DNA from: a virus
Direction: 5' to 3' (one strand)
Length of the DNA stretch: 24,200 nt
Virus record (IMG/VR): IMGVR_UViG_3300021091_000415
Location: 1-24,200 of that record
Shown here: piece by piece, positions 6,806-12,479 of the stretch
Layout of the letters: every line of letters begins with the position of its first letter
Position numbering within the stretch: the stretch's first letter is position 1
Program-made: the position numbers and the translations under genes
The notes under the pieces: model-generated
What the model was told of the DNA's origin: nothing
What the model saw: only the letters and a program-made list of their open reading frames with translations
Databases searched by the model: none

Positions 6806-6920
6806 TAAGTGTGAAGAAGAAAAACCACTTGACTCCGAGCACTATCAACCTGTAAAATATTTTAAAGAAAAGTTTAGTTTTTATTGTAATGAGTGTAATC
6901 AACCCAAACCCAGAGAATGA
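6717..6920 (+). CDS. small zinc-ribbon-like protein, start uncertain
   Basis: The frame carries a convincing C-terminal zinc ribbon of about 40 residues: CSKC near residues 29-32 and CNEC near 57-60, ending in QPKPRE. The only ATG (6717) would put about 26 residues of poor-looking sequence in the middle of the preceding gene. A natural junction is near 6792, where only ATA is available. Either a rare start codon is used or the start has been lost. Structural zinc binding is inferred from the two CxxC pairs. Confidence 0.45.
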   Translation: MRTLLTRILKWNSRNLKNSESPIKKIRTCSKCEEEKPLDSEHYQPVKYFKEKFSFYCNECNQPKPRE

Positions 6921-7071
6921 TTCTCTAAGATTTACCAAGAATGAAGATGGATCCTTTACAGCAACTTGGGATCCACAAGACCCTAAATGGGGATTTCTTA
7001 ACAAGTTGACCAGTGCTGAGATTAGTGCTATGATGGGGCAAGCAATCAAGGACTTTACCAATGGACTTTGA
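6889..7071 (+). CDS. small hypothetical protein
   Basis: A 60-residue protein (MSVINPNPENDSLRF), overlapping the zinc-ribbon gene by 32 bases and the next gene by 11. It contains DGSFTATWDPQDPKWGFLN, a recurrent type of small cyanophage protein with a W-D-P beta hairpin followed by a helix. Function unknown. Confidence 0.58.
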   Translation: MSVINPNPENDSLRFTKNEDGSFTATWDPQDPKWGFLNKLTSAEISAMMGQAIKDFTNGL

Positions 7072-7798
7072 CTACAAGAAGTATTCTCTTGAAAATCTTG
7101 AGAAGTGGATGAGTGATGCCCTAGTATCTTCTGAGGCAACACCACAAGAAATCTATGATGTCATCAAAGGAGTTGTAGAAGAGGAGTATCATTACTTCAA
7201 GCATCATACTAGTCGTTGTTATGAATTGCTTGCTCTTCTAAATGGTAATGGTAAAGGACATCTGACTTGTGATAAGGATGACCCATCAGAAGAACGTAAA
7301 GGTGCATGGACTTCTTTCTGGGAAGAGAATTATTATCCAGAAGAATATAAAGAACCAAGTGTAGAAGACATTATGCCACCTTGGGGTCATAGTGATATGG
7401 AAGTACTTCGTTATACAGAAGAAGAATTGAACGCGATGTGTGATAAAGCAGAATCAGATCAAGAGAAAGAAAAGTGTCGTGAATACAATCTGCGTGAGGC
7501 AGAGTATTATGATAAGCGAGCACAACTTGATGCAACTTACGATGATATGATTGCTGCTGGATATACAATGACTGATGATGGTTTTTGGATTCCTCCTCAG
7601 AAAGAAGAAACAGTAAAGAAGTGGGTACTTCCAACTGATGTTGATGGTTTGACTGGTGATGTGATTGTAAATCTTCCTGATGATCTTTTGGAGGCGGCGA
7701 ATCTGAAAGAAGGTGACTATGTAGAATGGATTGATAATGGTGATGGATCTTATATTATGAAAAAAGCAACTCAACTACTTGGAATGGAGGAATGTTGA
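7061..7798 (+). CDS. hypothetical protein with AbrB-like C-terminal domain
   Basis: A 245-residue acidic protein. The N-terminal region (1-180) is helical and Glu/Asp/Tyr-rich, without a domain I recognise. The C-terminal part (about 186-236) reads like an AbrB/MazE swapped-hairpin domain: DVIVNLPDDLLEAANLKEGD, then YVEWIDNGDGSYIMKK. Such domains bind DNA as dimers in bacterial regulators and antitoxins. In this phage context it could be a regulator or a dimerisation module. Its TGA overlaps the next ATG (TGATG) just after a strong GGAGG. The domain call is by pattern and only moderately sure. Confidence 0.75.
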   Translation: MDFDYKKYSLENLEKWMSDALVSSEATPQEIYDVIKGVVEEEYHYFKHHTSRCYELLALLNGNGKGHLTCDKDDPSEERKGAWTSFWEENYYPEEYKEPSVEDIMPPWGHSDMEVLRYTEEELNAMCDKAESDQEKEKCREYNLREAEYYDKRAQLDATYDDMIAAGYTMTDDGFWIPPQKEETVKKWVLPTDVDGLTGDVIVNLPDDLLEAANLKEGDYVEWIDNGDGSYIMKKATQLLGMEEC

Positions 7799-8022
7799 TG
7801 GCGTTATCGCAATCTGTTGAAGAATCACTGAAAGAGGCAGAAGCATCTTTACGAAACGCATTAGCATACGCTGCCCGTCAAGAACGTCCGATGGTATGTT
7901 CAGTAATTGCTGATCTTATTCATCGTATTGAAACTCTACAAACTACGGATTCTTTATTGGATAAATTGGAAAACCGCAAACCAGGAGACTCTGGATTCTT
8001 TGGAACTATTTTTGGAGAATGA
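7798..8022 (+). CDS. small helical hypothetical protein
   Basis: A 74-residue protein. GGAGG at the end of the upstream gene is 7 bases from ATG 7798 but only 1 base from the in-frame ATG 7792, so 7798 is chosen. Residues 5-55 look like two amphipathic helices (SVEESLKEAEASLRNALAY), with a Gly/Phe-rich C-terminus. Function unknown. Confidence 0.65.
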   Translation: MALSQSVEESLKEAEASLRNALAYAARQERPMVCSVIADLIHRIETLQTTDSLLDKLENRKPGDSGFFGTIFGE

Positions 8023-8378
8023 TGACTGAACCTAACGAATTTGGTAAAGCAATGCAGGAATGGTGGGATTCTGATGCTTGCAAACAACTACAAAAATCAC
8101 ATAAAGAAAGTGTAGAAAGAGCAGTAGGAAAGTATTTTATGCTTTCTGAAGAGGATAAACTTGATATGGTGCAGGCAATCTGCTACATTATGTGTAAGGC
8201 AGAAAGTGAAGGAACTTCACATCGGGGTCTTATGGATGCTTTGGGTGTATATCCATCGGGATTTTGGATCGATGGACTTATGGAAGTACATAACTCACTC
8301 TGGTCTTACTATCACAACAAGAAACGAGAGCAGGAATTGAAAGATGACCTTGATGCTCTTGAAGAATTCATTAAGTAA
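8019..8378 (+). CDS. hypothetical protein
   Basis: A 119-residue acidic, helical protein overlapping the previous stop by 4 bases (ATGATGA; a second ATG lies at 8022). It contains two Cys near 52 and 57 (ICYIMCKAE) and a Trp/Tyr-rich segment (GFWIDGLMEVHNSLWSYY). It ends the long overlapping operon; a promoter-like region follows. No family recognised. Confidence 0.65.
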   Translation: MMTEPNEFGKAMQEWWDSDACKQLQKSHKESVERAVGKYFMLSEEDKLDMVQAICYIMCKAESEGTSHRGLMDALGVYPSGFWIDGLMEVHNSLWSYYHNKKREQELKDDLDALEEFIK

Positions 8379-8409
8379 TGTAAAGCAATCCCAAATAAAT
8401 TGTTAAAAT

Positions 8410-8432
8410 TATAACTAATTATGTTATAGAAT
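8410..8432 (+). promoter_or_regulatory. promoter with TATAAC-N7-GTTATA inverted repeat
   Basis: In the AT-rich gap 8379-8462, TATAAC (8410-8415) and GTTATA (8423-8428) form an inverted repeat that overlaps a possible -10 (TATAGA or TAGAAT, 8425-8432). TTGTTA at 8400 could be a loosely spaced -35. A similar inverted repeat is at 22703-22722. It may be an operator. Confidence 0.45.
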
Positions 8433-8462
8433 GCTAACATTGGGACACATCGCAAGAAACTT

Positions 8463-8639
8463 ATGACTCTCGCAAAAACTGGACCTAAAACTCTTACAAC
8501 TGATGAATGGAACGAATTGATTGCTCTTAAAGATGCGATTACTTATTCTCCACAGACAGTTTCTTATGAGAAAATGGAAAAATTTACCGAACTTATGGTA
8601 AGGTCCCTGGAAGGAAAAGGTGACTGTACCCCCCGATAA
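8463..8639 (+). CDS. small hypothetical protein upstream of CP12
   Basis: A 58-residue protein (MTLAKTGPKTLTTDEW), with a central WNELIALKDAITYSP and ending GKGDCTPR. The composition and spacing look coding. It precedes CP12 and could be co-transcribed with it. Function unknown. Confidence 0.62.
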   Translation: MTLAKTGPKTLTTDEWNELIALKDAITYSPQTVSYEKMEKFTELMVRSLEGKGDCTPR

Positions 8640-8647
8640 AATAAATA
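8640..8647 (+). promoter_or_regulatory. late-promoter-like AATAAATA
   Basis: AATAAATA directly follows the stop of the upstream gene, 21 bases before the CP12 ATG. It matches the NATAAATA late consensus. Phage CP12 genes are generally thought to act early, so this may be chance or a second expression window. Confidence 0.35.
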
Positions 8648-8668
8648 TTATCATCACGATACAAAACA

Positions 8669-8881
8669 ATGGATAACATCAATCAGCACATTCAGAAGGA
8701 TGAGGATCTTTTGAGTGACCCAACAATCTCTCCACAAGCACGGAGGCACGCAGAAGAAGAATTAGAGGCACTGAAAGCATATAAGGCAAATCACCCTGAT
8801 GATGAACACGATCCCACACCATTTGAACTTTATTGTGAATCAAATCCAAGTGCTCTGGAATCAAGAATCTATGACTCCTGA
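8669..8881 (+). CDS. cp12: CP12-like Calvin cycle inhibitor
   Basis: A 70-residue protein with the CP12 layout: N-terminal helix INQHIQKDEDLL, DPTISPQARRHAEEELEAL, a PDDEHDPTPFELYC linker, and the C-terminal GAPDH-binding segment with Cys56, NP, E64, RIYDS. In cyanobacteria CP12 ties GAPDH and phosphoribulokinase into an inactive complex. Cyanophages carry it as an auxiliary metabolic gene, thought to shift carbon from the Calvin cycle to the pentose phosphate pathway and NADPH for nucleotide synthesis. The second redox Cys of the usual CxxxxxxxxC pair is Ser65 here (LESRIYDS), so the C-terminal disulfide cannot form. Family assignment is confident; activity is inferred. Confidence 0.9.
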   Translation: MDNINQHIQKDEDLLSDPTISPQARRHAEEELEALKAYKANHPDDEHDPTPFELYCESNPSALESRIYDS

Positions 8882-8940
8882 GTGACAGTTTAAGAAGTGT
8901 CACATTGGGTCTCCTGAATTTCTGGGAGACCCTTTATAAT
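8882..8940 (+). promoter_or_regulatory. promoter cassette, copy B, with terminator hairpin
   Basis: GTGACA-N10-TGTCAC (8882-8903, perfect 6-bp arms), then an 8-bp hairpin GGGTCTCC/GGAGACCC ending near 8932, followed at once by TTTATAAT. The -10 is 8935-8940, 31 bases after the dyad. The hairpin plus T-run may terminate the CP12 transcript while the same T-run is part of the next -10. ATG 8966 follows 25 bases later without a Shine-Dalgarno. Confidence 0.75.
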
Positions 8941-8965
8941 ATGTGGGTAATCAACACCACCCTTC

Positions 8966-9205
8966 ATGGAAACCGTTGAACTGATTAAATACCATTACGA
9001 CACTCAACCTGTCATGATAGAATTCACTGTTGAAGAGCATGATCTTCTAAATTCCATTCTGTGTCATGCTGTTGATGGAATGCATCTTGCCGTTCCCTGC
9101 ATTTACGATTTGCCTGAAGACTCTGAAGTCCGACAGCGTTATGAAATGCTTGAACACATGAAAAACCACTCTTATTCACTCTGGGCACAACGATTTGGTA
9201 ACTGA
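8966..9205 (+). CDS. hypothetical protein
   Basis: A 79-residue protein (METVELIKYHYDTQPVMIEF). It has a central EEHDLLNSILCHAVDGMH and a C-terminal helix. It is the first gene after cassette copy B; its leader is A/C-rich (CAACACCACCC). No family recognised. Confidence 0.65.
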   Translation: METVELIKYHYDTQPVMIEFTVEEHDLLNSILCHAVDGMHLAVPCIYDLPEDSEVRQRYEMLEHMKNHSYSLWAQRFGN

Positions 9206-9208
9206 CTT

Positions 9209-9400
9209 ATGAAAAACTCTACTGCTATTGGTGTTGCCTTTGGAGTTCTTATTCTTATTACTGCAGGACTGTTCTTTCAAGCATGGATTCTTGGTATTAT
9301 TCTGTCTTGGTTTAGTATCTCACTGTCATTCTGGCAGAACCTTTTGATTGTCCTTCTTGCTAATATGATTACTTACAACTCTAGTGGTTCTTCTAAATGA
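9209..9400 (+). CDS. small membrane protein
   Basis: A 63-residue protein with two hydrophobic segments (about 5-30 and 33-54) and short polar ends, so it is predicted to have two membrane spans. The start lies 3 bases after the previous stop and the end overlaps the next ATG (ATGA). Holin-like size, but no signature I can name; neighbours are other small membrane proteins. Confidence 0.65.
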   Translation: MKNSTAIGVAFGVLILITAGLFFQAWILGIILSWFSISLSFWQNLLIVLLANMITYNSSGSSK

Positions 9401-9519
9401 TCACTACAATTATGGCAGGATTTGCCTTTGGATATTGTGTGATGGATATTATTCTAAATTATCGTGCTCGTCGCACTGTTAATGAACTTCTTAAATCTAC
9501 TCTGGAGAATGACAAATGA
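9397..9519 (+). CDS. small hypothetical membrane-associated protein
   Basis: A 40-residue protein (MITTIMAGFAFGYCVMDIIL), with a hydrophobic first half and basic then acidic second half (RARRTVNELLKSTLEND). It is bounded by ATGA overlaps on both sides, which supports translation. It is probably one membrane anchor with a cytoplasmic tail. Confidence 0.55.
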   Translation: MITTIMAGFAFGYCVMDIILNYRARRTVNELLKSTLENDK

Positions 9520-9923
9520 ACAAACAAAACGGTTTTATTGACCCTGCAGTTGCTGTTGTTGGTCTTGCTGGTGTAATTGTGATTGCTGGTCTTGCTTTTG
9601 GTCTCCCTCAGTATGGTGTGTGGACTAAAACTCTCAGCGGTAAAGCACAACTCCAAGAAGCAGAATATACTCGTCAGGTAGCAGTTCTGGAGGCACAAGC
9701 AAAAAAAGATAGTGCTCAGCAACTTGCTGATGCTGAAATCATTCGTGCTACTGGTGTTGCTAAGGCAAACCAAATTATTGGTGATTCATTGAAGGATAAT
9801 CGTGAATATCTTCAATATCTTTACATCACTGGTCTGGAAGATGGTAGCAAGAATGGTAATGTGACCATTTATGTTCCCACTGAAGGTGGTATGCCCGTGC
9901 CAACACTTCAGATGAATAAGTGA
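9516..9923 (+). CDS. Band-7/SPFH-like membrane protein
   Basis: A 135-residue protein with a membrane segment at about 9-31, then GLPQYGVWTKTLSGKA and a long Ala/Glu/Gln-rich helix (about 42-90: YTRQVAVLEAQAKKDSAQQL, ATGVAKANQIIG), ending in a beta segment NVTIYVPTEGG. This matches the short cyanophage version of the C-terminal half of SPFH/Band-7 (prohibitin-like) proteins, which form membrane microdomain scaffolds. The full SPFH beta domain is missing. Role in infection unknown. Its stop TGA lies inside the next cassette. Confidence 0.75.
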   Translation: MNKQNGFIDPAVAVVGLAGVIVIAGLAFGLPQYGVWTKTLSGKAQLQEAEYTRQVAVLEAQAKKDSAQQLADAEIIRATGVAKANQIIGDSLKDNREYLQYLYITGLEDGSKNGNVTIYVPTEGGMPVPTLQMNK

Positions 9924-9978
9924 CACTCTGACAACTGGCACACTATGGCACTCAGAACCCTCTGGGTGCCTTTATAAT
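9920..9978 (+). promoter_or_regulatory. promoter cassette, copy C, with terminator hairpin
   Basis: GTGACA-N10-TGGCAC at 9920-9941. A 10-bp stem GGCACTCAGA/TCTGGGTGCC (9947-9970, loop ACCC, one G-U pair) runs straight into TTTATAAT; -10 is 9973-9978, 31 bases after the dyad. ATG 10000 is 21 bases on, after CAACCAACTC with no Shine-Dalgarno. The clearest copy of a combined terminator and promoter. Confidence 0.8.
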
Positions 9979-9999
9979 AAGTACATACGCAACCAACTC

Positions 10000-10461
10000 A
10001 TGAGCACCACCTTCGCTGACTACGCCGCCCAAGCAGAGGCACGGGAAAGCATCTCCGCTGCGGTTCTGAAGCATACTCTGTCACTTTGTGAAGCACTGCG
10101 CCAGAATTACATTGATTACAGCATCAAATCTCACCAGCGCCAATTGACAGAGTATGGTGGTGATCGTTGTGATGTTTCTTATGCACCTTATCATCAGGAG
10201 TGTATTGAAAAACTGAAACAAGGTATCAGTGATTATGAGTTTACCATTGAGAGTGGTCGTAAGTATCACAAAATCATTATGAATGTCAATGGTTCCCGCA
10301 GTGTTCATGCTTTTGTAGATAAGAAAACTGGAGGTCTATATAAGTCTGCATCATGGAAGGCACCTGCAAAAGGAGAACGCTATAATCTTCTGATCATTGA
10401 ACAGAGGGAGTGGTTGTTTGAAAATGCAGACTGGGCTTCTGGATATTTGTACGCTAAGTAA
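10000..10461 (+). CDS. hypothetical protein (conserved phage type)
   Basis: A 153-residue protein. The first 50 residues are helical (TTFADYAAQAEARESISAA); the second half is beta-rich, with RKYHKIIMNVNG, SRSVHAFVDKKTGGLYKSAS and WKAPAKGERYNLLI. The VDKKTGxxYKxASWKAPAKG signature recurs in many tailed-phage proteins of unknown function. The first about 100 bases are visibly richer in G/C than the rest of the gene. The start is fixed by the cassette upstream. Confidence 0.72.
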   Translation: MSTTFADYAAQAEARESISAAVLKHTLSLCEALRQNYIDYSIKSHQRQLTEYGGDRCDVSYAPYHQECIEKLKQGISDYEFTIESGRKYHKIIMNVNGSRSVHAFVDKKTGGLYKSASWKAPAKGERYNLLIIEQREWLFENADWASGYLYAK

Positions 10462-10462
10462 A

Positions 10463-10834
10463 ATGAAATACCTTTTTCTTCTACTTCCACTCACATTCTT
10501 CTCAGTTCCTGTACAGGCACAGCAGATCAATAACTATGCTGTTTGTACTCAAAACCAGGAAGTTTATCAACCTGGTGGTTATGATCAGTATGGAAATTAT
10601 GTTCCTGGTGGGGTGAGTGTTCAGACTTACAATGTACCATGTAATCAGTATTATGGAAATGGGGGTGGTTACTATAGGAGAAGAACAAATCCTAATTGCA
10701 ACCCCACAAGAACCGTTTTAGGTGCTGTGATGGGTGGGGCAATTGGTCGTGCAGCTGCAAGTAATTATCCAAAGAATTATGGATGGGCAACTGCGCTTGG
10801 AGCATCTCTTGGTGGACTTGCCTTTGCTTGTTAA
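10463..10834 (+). CDS. secreted glycine-zipper protein
   Basis: A 123-residue protein from ATG 10463, one base after the preceding stop region. Residues 1-19 are a signal peptide (MKYLFLLLPLTFFSVPVQA, cleavage before QQ). The middle is Gly/Tyr/Asn/Gln-rich with Cys at 28, 60 and 79. The C-terminus (84-123) has a glycine-zipper pattern (LGAVMGGAIGRAAAS, ALGASLGGLAFAC) like bacterial 17-kDa/OmpA-linked glycine-zipper proteins that insert in membranes. It is exported from the cyanobacterial cytoplasm and perhaps acts in the periplasm or outer membrane. A longer in-frame form from 10397 would bury the signal peptide and is rejected. Confidence 0.72.
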   Translation: MKYLFLLLPLTFFSVPVQAQQINNYAVCTQNQEVYQPGGYDQYGNYVPGGVSVQTYNVPCNQYYGNGGGYYRRRTNPNCNPTRTVLGAVMGGAIGRAAASNYPKNYGWATALGASLGGLAFAC

Positions 10835-10836
10835 TT

Positions 10837-10977
10837 ATGAAGTATAGTGGTTTTGATCGTTTGATTTTTGTCTCATCGTTCCTTTGGTTTCTTCATTGGT
10901 CATGCAGTCTTTTCTCTATCATCATGGATATGGTTATCGTAAACGGGTCTGTGAGGATGTTGCCTGTTGGTTTTTGA
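10837..10977 (+). CDS. possible small hydrophobic leader peptide
   Basis: A 46-residue frame from ATG 10837 (MKYSGFDRLIFVSSFLWFLH), hydrophobic over residues 8-35, two bases after the glycine-zipper stop. It overlaps the metallopeptidase frame, so it may be a real small membrane peptide, or a remnant of the N-terminal signal of the metallopeptidase separated from it by a frameshift. Low confidence. Confidence 0.35.
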   Translation: MKYSGFDRLIFVSSFLWFLHWSCSLFSIIMDMVIVNGSVRMLPVGF

Positions 10978-11381
10978 ATAGATTTCTACCACGACATAAG
11001 ATTGAGTTGGAAATTGTTCATCGTGGATTGAAACGTGAATGTGTTTATGGTTACTGTTCAGTTCAAGATTGTGATTGGAGACCTAGAGATTTTTTAATTG
11101 AAATTCAATCTAATCTTTCTCAAAAAGATTATATTCAAACTTTATTCCATGAATTATATCATTGTTATCAACATATTAAAGGTGATTTGAGGGATGTAAG
11201 AGGAATTCGTTGTTGGAAAGGTATGAAGTGGGATGATGATGATTATGATAAAATGCCATGGGAAATAGAAGCACGGGAACAGGAAGAAACATTATACCTT
11301 GAGTACCTGAAAGAAAAGCAGGATGTACCAGTTCCACAAGTGTCACAGATCTTCCCCAACCGCCTGATGCAGGCAGTATAA
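10902..11381 (+). CDS. zinc metallopeptidase-like protein (HELYH)
   Basis: A 159-residue protein if started at ATG 10902 (TTG 10884 would add 6 residues). HELYH at 83-87 is an HExxH zinc site, followed by PWEIEAREQE at 119-128, whose Glu could be the third ligand, as in SprT-like and related minimal metallopeptidases. The preceding YIQTLFHELYHCYQHIKG fits the active-site helix. Four Cys occur in the N-terminal half. No Shine-Dalgarno precedes either start, and the overlapping hydrophobic frame at 10837 suggests the 5' end may be altered. Substrate unknown. Confidence 0.68.
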   Translation: MQSFLYHHGYGYRKRVCEDVACWFLNRFLPRHKIELEIVHRGLKRECVYGYCSVQDCDWRPRDFLIEIQSNLSQKDYIQTLFHELYHCYQHIKGDLRDVRGIRCWKGMKWDDDDYDKMPWEIEAREQEETLYLEYLKEKQDVPVPQVSQIFPNRLMQAV

Positions 11382-11406
11382 TTACAGAGTAATTAAGGGA
11401 ACCACC

Positions 11407-11859
11407 ATGGTCACCGACACTACACAAGACAAGCAGATCCGTCGATCCATTGTCAAATCTGTTGAAGACATGGATCTGCGACTATCGAAGATTAATTTTA
11501 TGAAAAAACTTCTTCTTCTTGCTACAATTTTTCTCTCTTCCCCTGCATTTGCACAAGAGACTCAAGCATATCGCCCATTCCGATATGAAACTGCTTGTGG
11601 AGTTGAATCTCAAGGTCAATTGTTTGAGGATACTTGTGTTGTGATTGAGACTCGTGAAAAGAACGGTGCTCTTCGCACTCGCAATATTTTCTCTAATCGT
11701 TTTGCGTTGACAATTAAAGGACGATTTGATAGAGAGAAAGGGTATATGACTTGGGATAGTCATAACAAATACGAATATAAGTGGGAGTACAAACCTGCTG
11801 GCACTGGGTGGACTTATGTAATGCCTGGTGTTCTTGTTGAAAATGTATCATGGGATTAA
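11407..11859 (+). CDS. secreted hypothetical protein with extended N-terminus
   Basis: The frame gives 150 residues from ATG 11407, which has a good AGGGA upstream. Residues 32-50 are a textbook signal peptide (MKKLLLLATIFLSSPAFAQ) beginning at an internal ATG 11500, giving a 119-residue secreted protein. The first 31 residues are hydrophilic (DTTQDKQIRRSIVKSVEDMD) and would normally block export. Either two products are made or the short form is the real gene preceded by a fused small protein. The mature part is beta-rich, with Cys at 65 and 77 of the long form. Function unknown. Confidence 0.6.
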   Translation: MVTDTTQDKQIRRSIVKSVEDMDLRLSKINFMKKLLLLATIFLSSPAFAQETQAYRPFRYETACGVESQGQLFEDTCVVIETREKNGALRTRNIFSNRFALTIKGRFDREKGYMTWDSHNKYEYKWEYKPAGTGWTYVMPGVLVENVSWD

Positions 11860-11864
11860 AGACA

Positions 11865-12068
11865 ATGACTGAAACACAAGTAAATCTAAATGTACATGAG
11901 ATTGGTATTCTTCTCTCTGCAATTCAAAATTTAGAAATTGTAGATGAAAGACACATCGCCCGTGACTATGGGAGTGCTCCTGCACTCTACAATAAACTTT
12001 ATACACTCTGGGAGCAAATGGATCGATCTCAGGTTGGACTGGTAAATGATGTTGTCCCTTCATTCTAA
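11865..12068 (+). CDS. small hypothetical protein
   Basis: A 67-residue protein (MTETQVNLNVHEIGILLSAI). An ATG at 11850 in frame would overlap the previous gene; 11865, 5 bases after the previous stop, is preferred. Helical, with LYNKLYTLWEQMD in the second half; a recurrent cyanophage small-protein type of unknown role. Confidence 0.6.
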   Translation: MTETQVNLNVHEIGILLSAIQNLEIVDERHIARDYGSAPALYNKLYTLWEQMDRSQVGLVNDVVPSF

Positions 12069-12073
12069 CTGAA

Positions 12074-12199
12074 ATGAAACTTAGACACTTGCTAATTGGT
12101 GTATTTGGGTTTATTGTTGGATGGAACATCTTTTTGATTCAACGGGACTCAAACCTTTTTGAGTCTTACAATCGTCCAAACTACGAAGCATTGAAATGA
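12074..12199 (+). CDS. small single-span membrane protein
   Basis: A 41-residue protein (MKLRHLLIGVFGFIVGWNIF) with a basic N-terminus, a hydrophobic segment at 6-22 and a polar tail. It ends in an ATGA overlap with the next gene. Probably an anchored peptide; function unknown. Confidence 0.55.
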   Translation: MKLRHLLIGVFGFIVGWNIFLIQRDSNLFESYNRPNYEALK

Positions 12200-12366
12200 A
12201 CGAATTCTCCCGCGCCTATCAGGATTTCACAGATCATTATGTAGAAATCAATGAGGATGAAATTAAAGTTTATGCCGAAACAATGAAAAAGTTTTGGGAT
12301 GACATTGAAAAGAAAGCAGAGGCACTGGAATTGACTGTTGATTATTATATTCAGGAGTTTATGTAA
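12196..12366 (+). CDS. small acidic helical protein
   Basis: A 56-residue protein (MNEFSRAYQDFTDHYVEINE), acidic and helical, starting in an ATGA overlap with the preceding gene. Its stop is 7 bases before the CTAAATA that opens the endonuclease 2 module. Function unknown. Confidence 0.58.
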   Translation: MNEFSRAYQDFTDHYVEINEDEIKVYAETMKKFWDDIEKKAEALELTVDYYIQEFM

Positions 12367-12373
12367 CTCTTGA

Positions 12374-12380
12374 CTAAATA
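12374..12380 (+). promoter_or_regulatory. late-promoter-like CTAAATA
   Basis: CTAAATATTTGTGCCT stands at the same place as TATAAATAACAGTGCCT upstream of endonuclease 1, so it is probably the outer late promoter of the module in a degenerate form. Confidence 0.45.
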
Positions 12381-12420
12381 TTTGTGCCTGAAGTTGACTG
12401 ACATCTCTACAGGTAAGAAA

Positions 12421-12443
12421 GAGGCAGAAATGCCTCTTTTCTT
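12421..12443 (+). terminator. rho-independent terminator with GAAA loop
   Basis: GAGGCA-GAAA-TGCCTC (6 perfect pairs) followed by TTTTCTT. Compared with 5326-5348 the stem has base changes, yet pairing is kept, indicating selection for the hairpin. Confidence 0.75.
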
Positions 12444-12444
12444 G

Positions 12445-12452
12445 TATAAATA
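12445..12452 (+). promoter_or_regulatory. internal T4-type late promoter TATAAATA
   Basis: A perfect late -10 in the loop of the inverted repeat, identical in position to 5350-5357. The predicted transcript would start at or just before the right arm and lack the left arm. Confidence 0.7.
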
Positions 12453-12479
12453 CTTGAGTCAGTCAACTAAAGAGCAGTT

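Larger units (their letters stand above)
12392..12468 (+). repeat. inverted repeat of the endonuclease 2 upstream module
   Basis: AGTTGACTGAC (12392-12402) is perfectly complementary to GTCAGTCAACT (12458-12468), 11 bp. Just inside the left arm both modules read CATCTxTA; the right arm again ends next to an AAAGAG Shine-Dalgarno. The arm sequence has nothing in common with the 5298 copy. Confidence 0.85.

Noticed and set aside
7371-7774. Minus-strand frames inside the AbrB-like gene
   Set aside because: They mirror a clearly coding plus-strand gene with operon overlaps on both sides; no minus-strand gene in the window has independent support.
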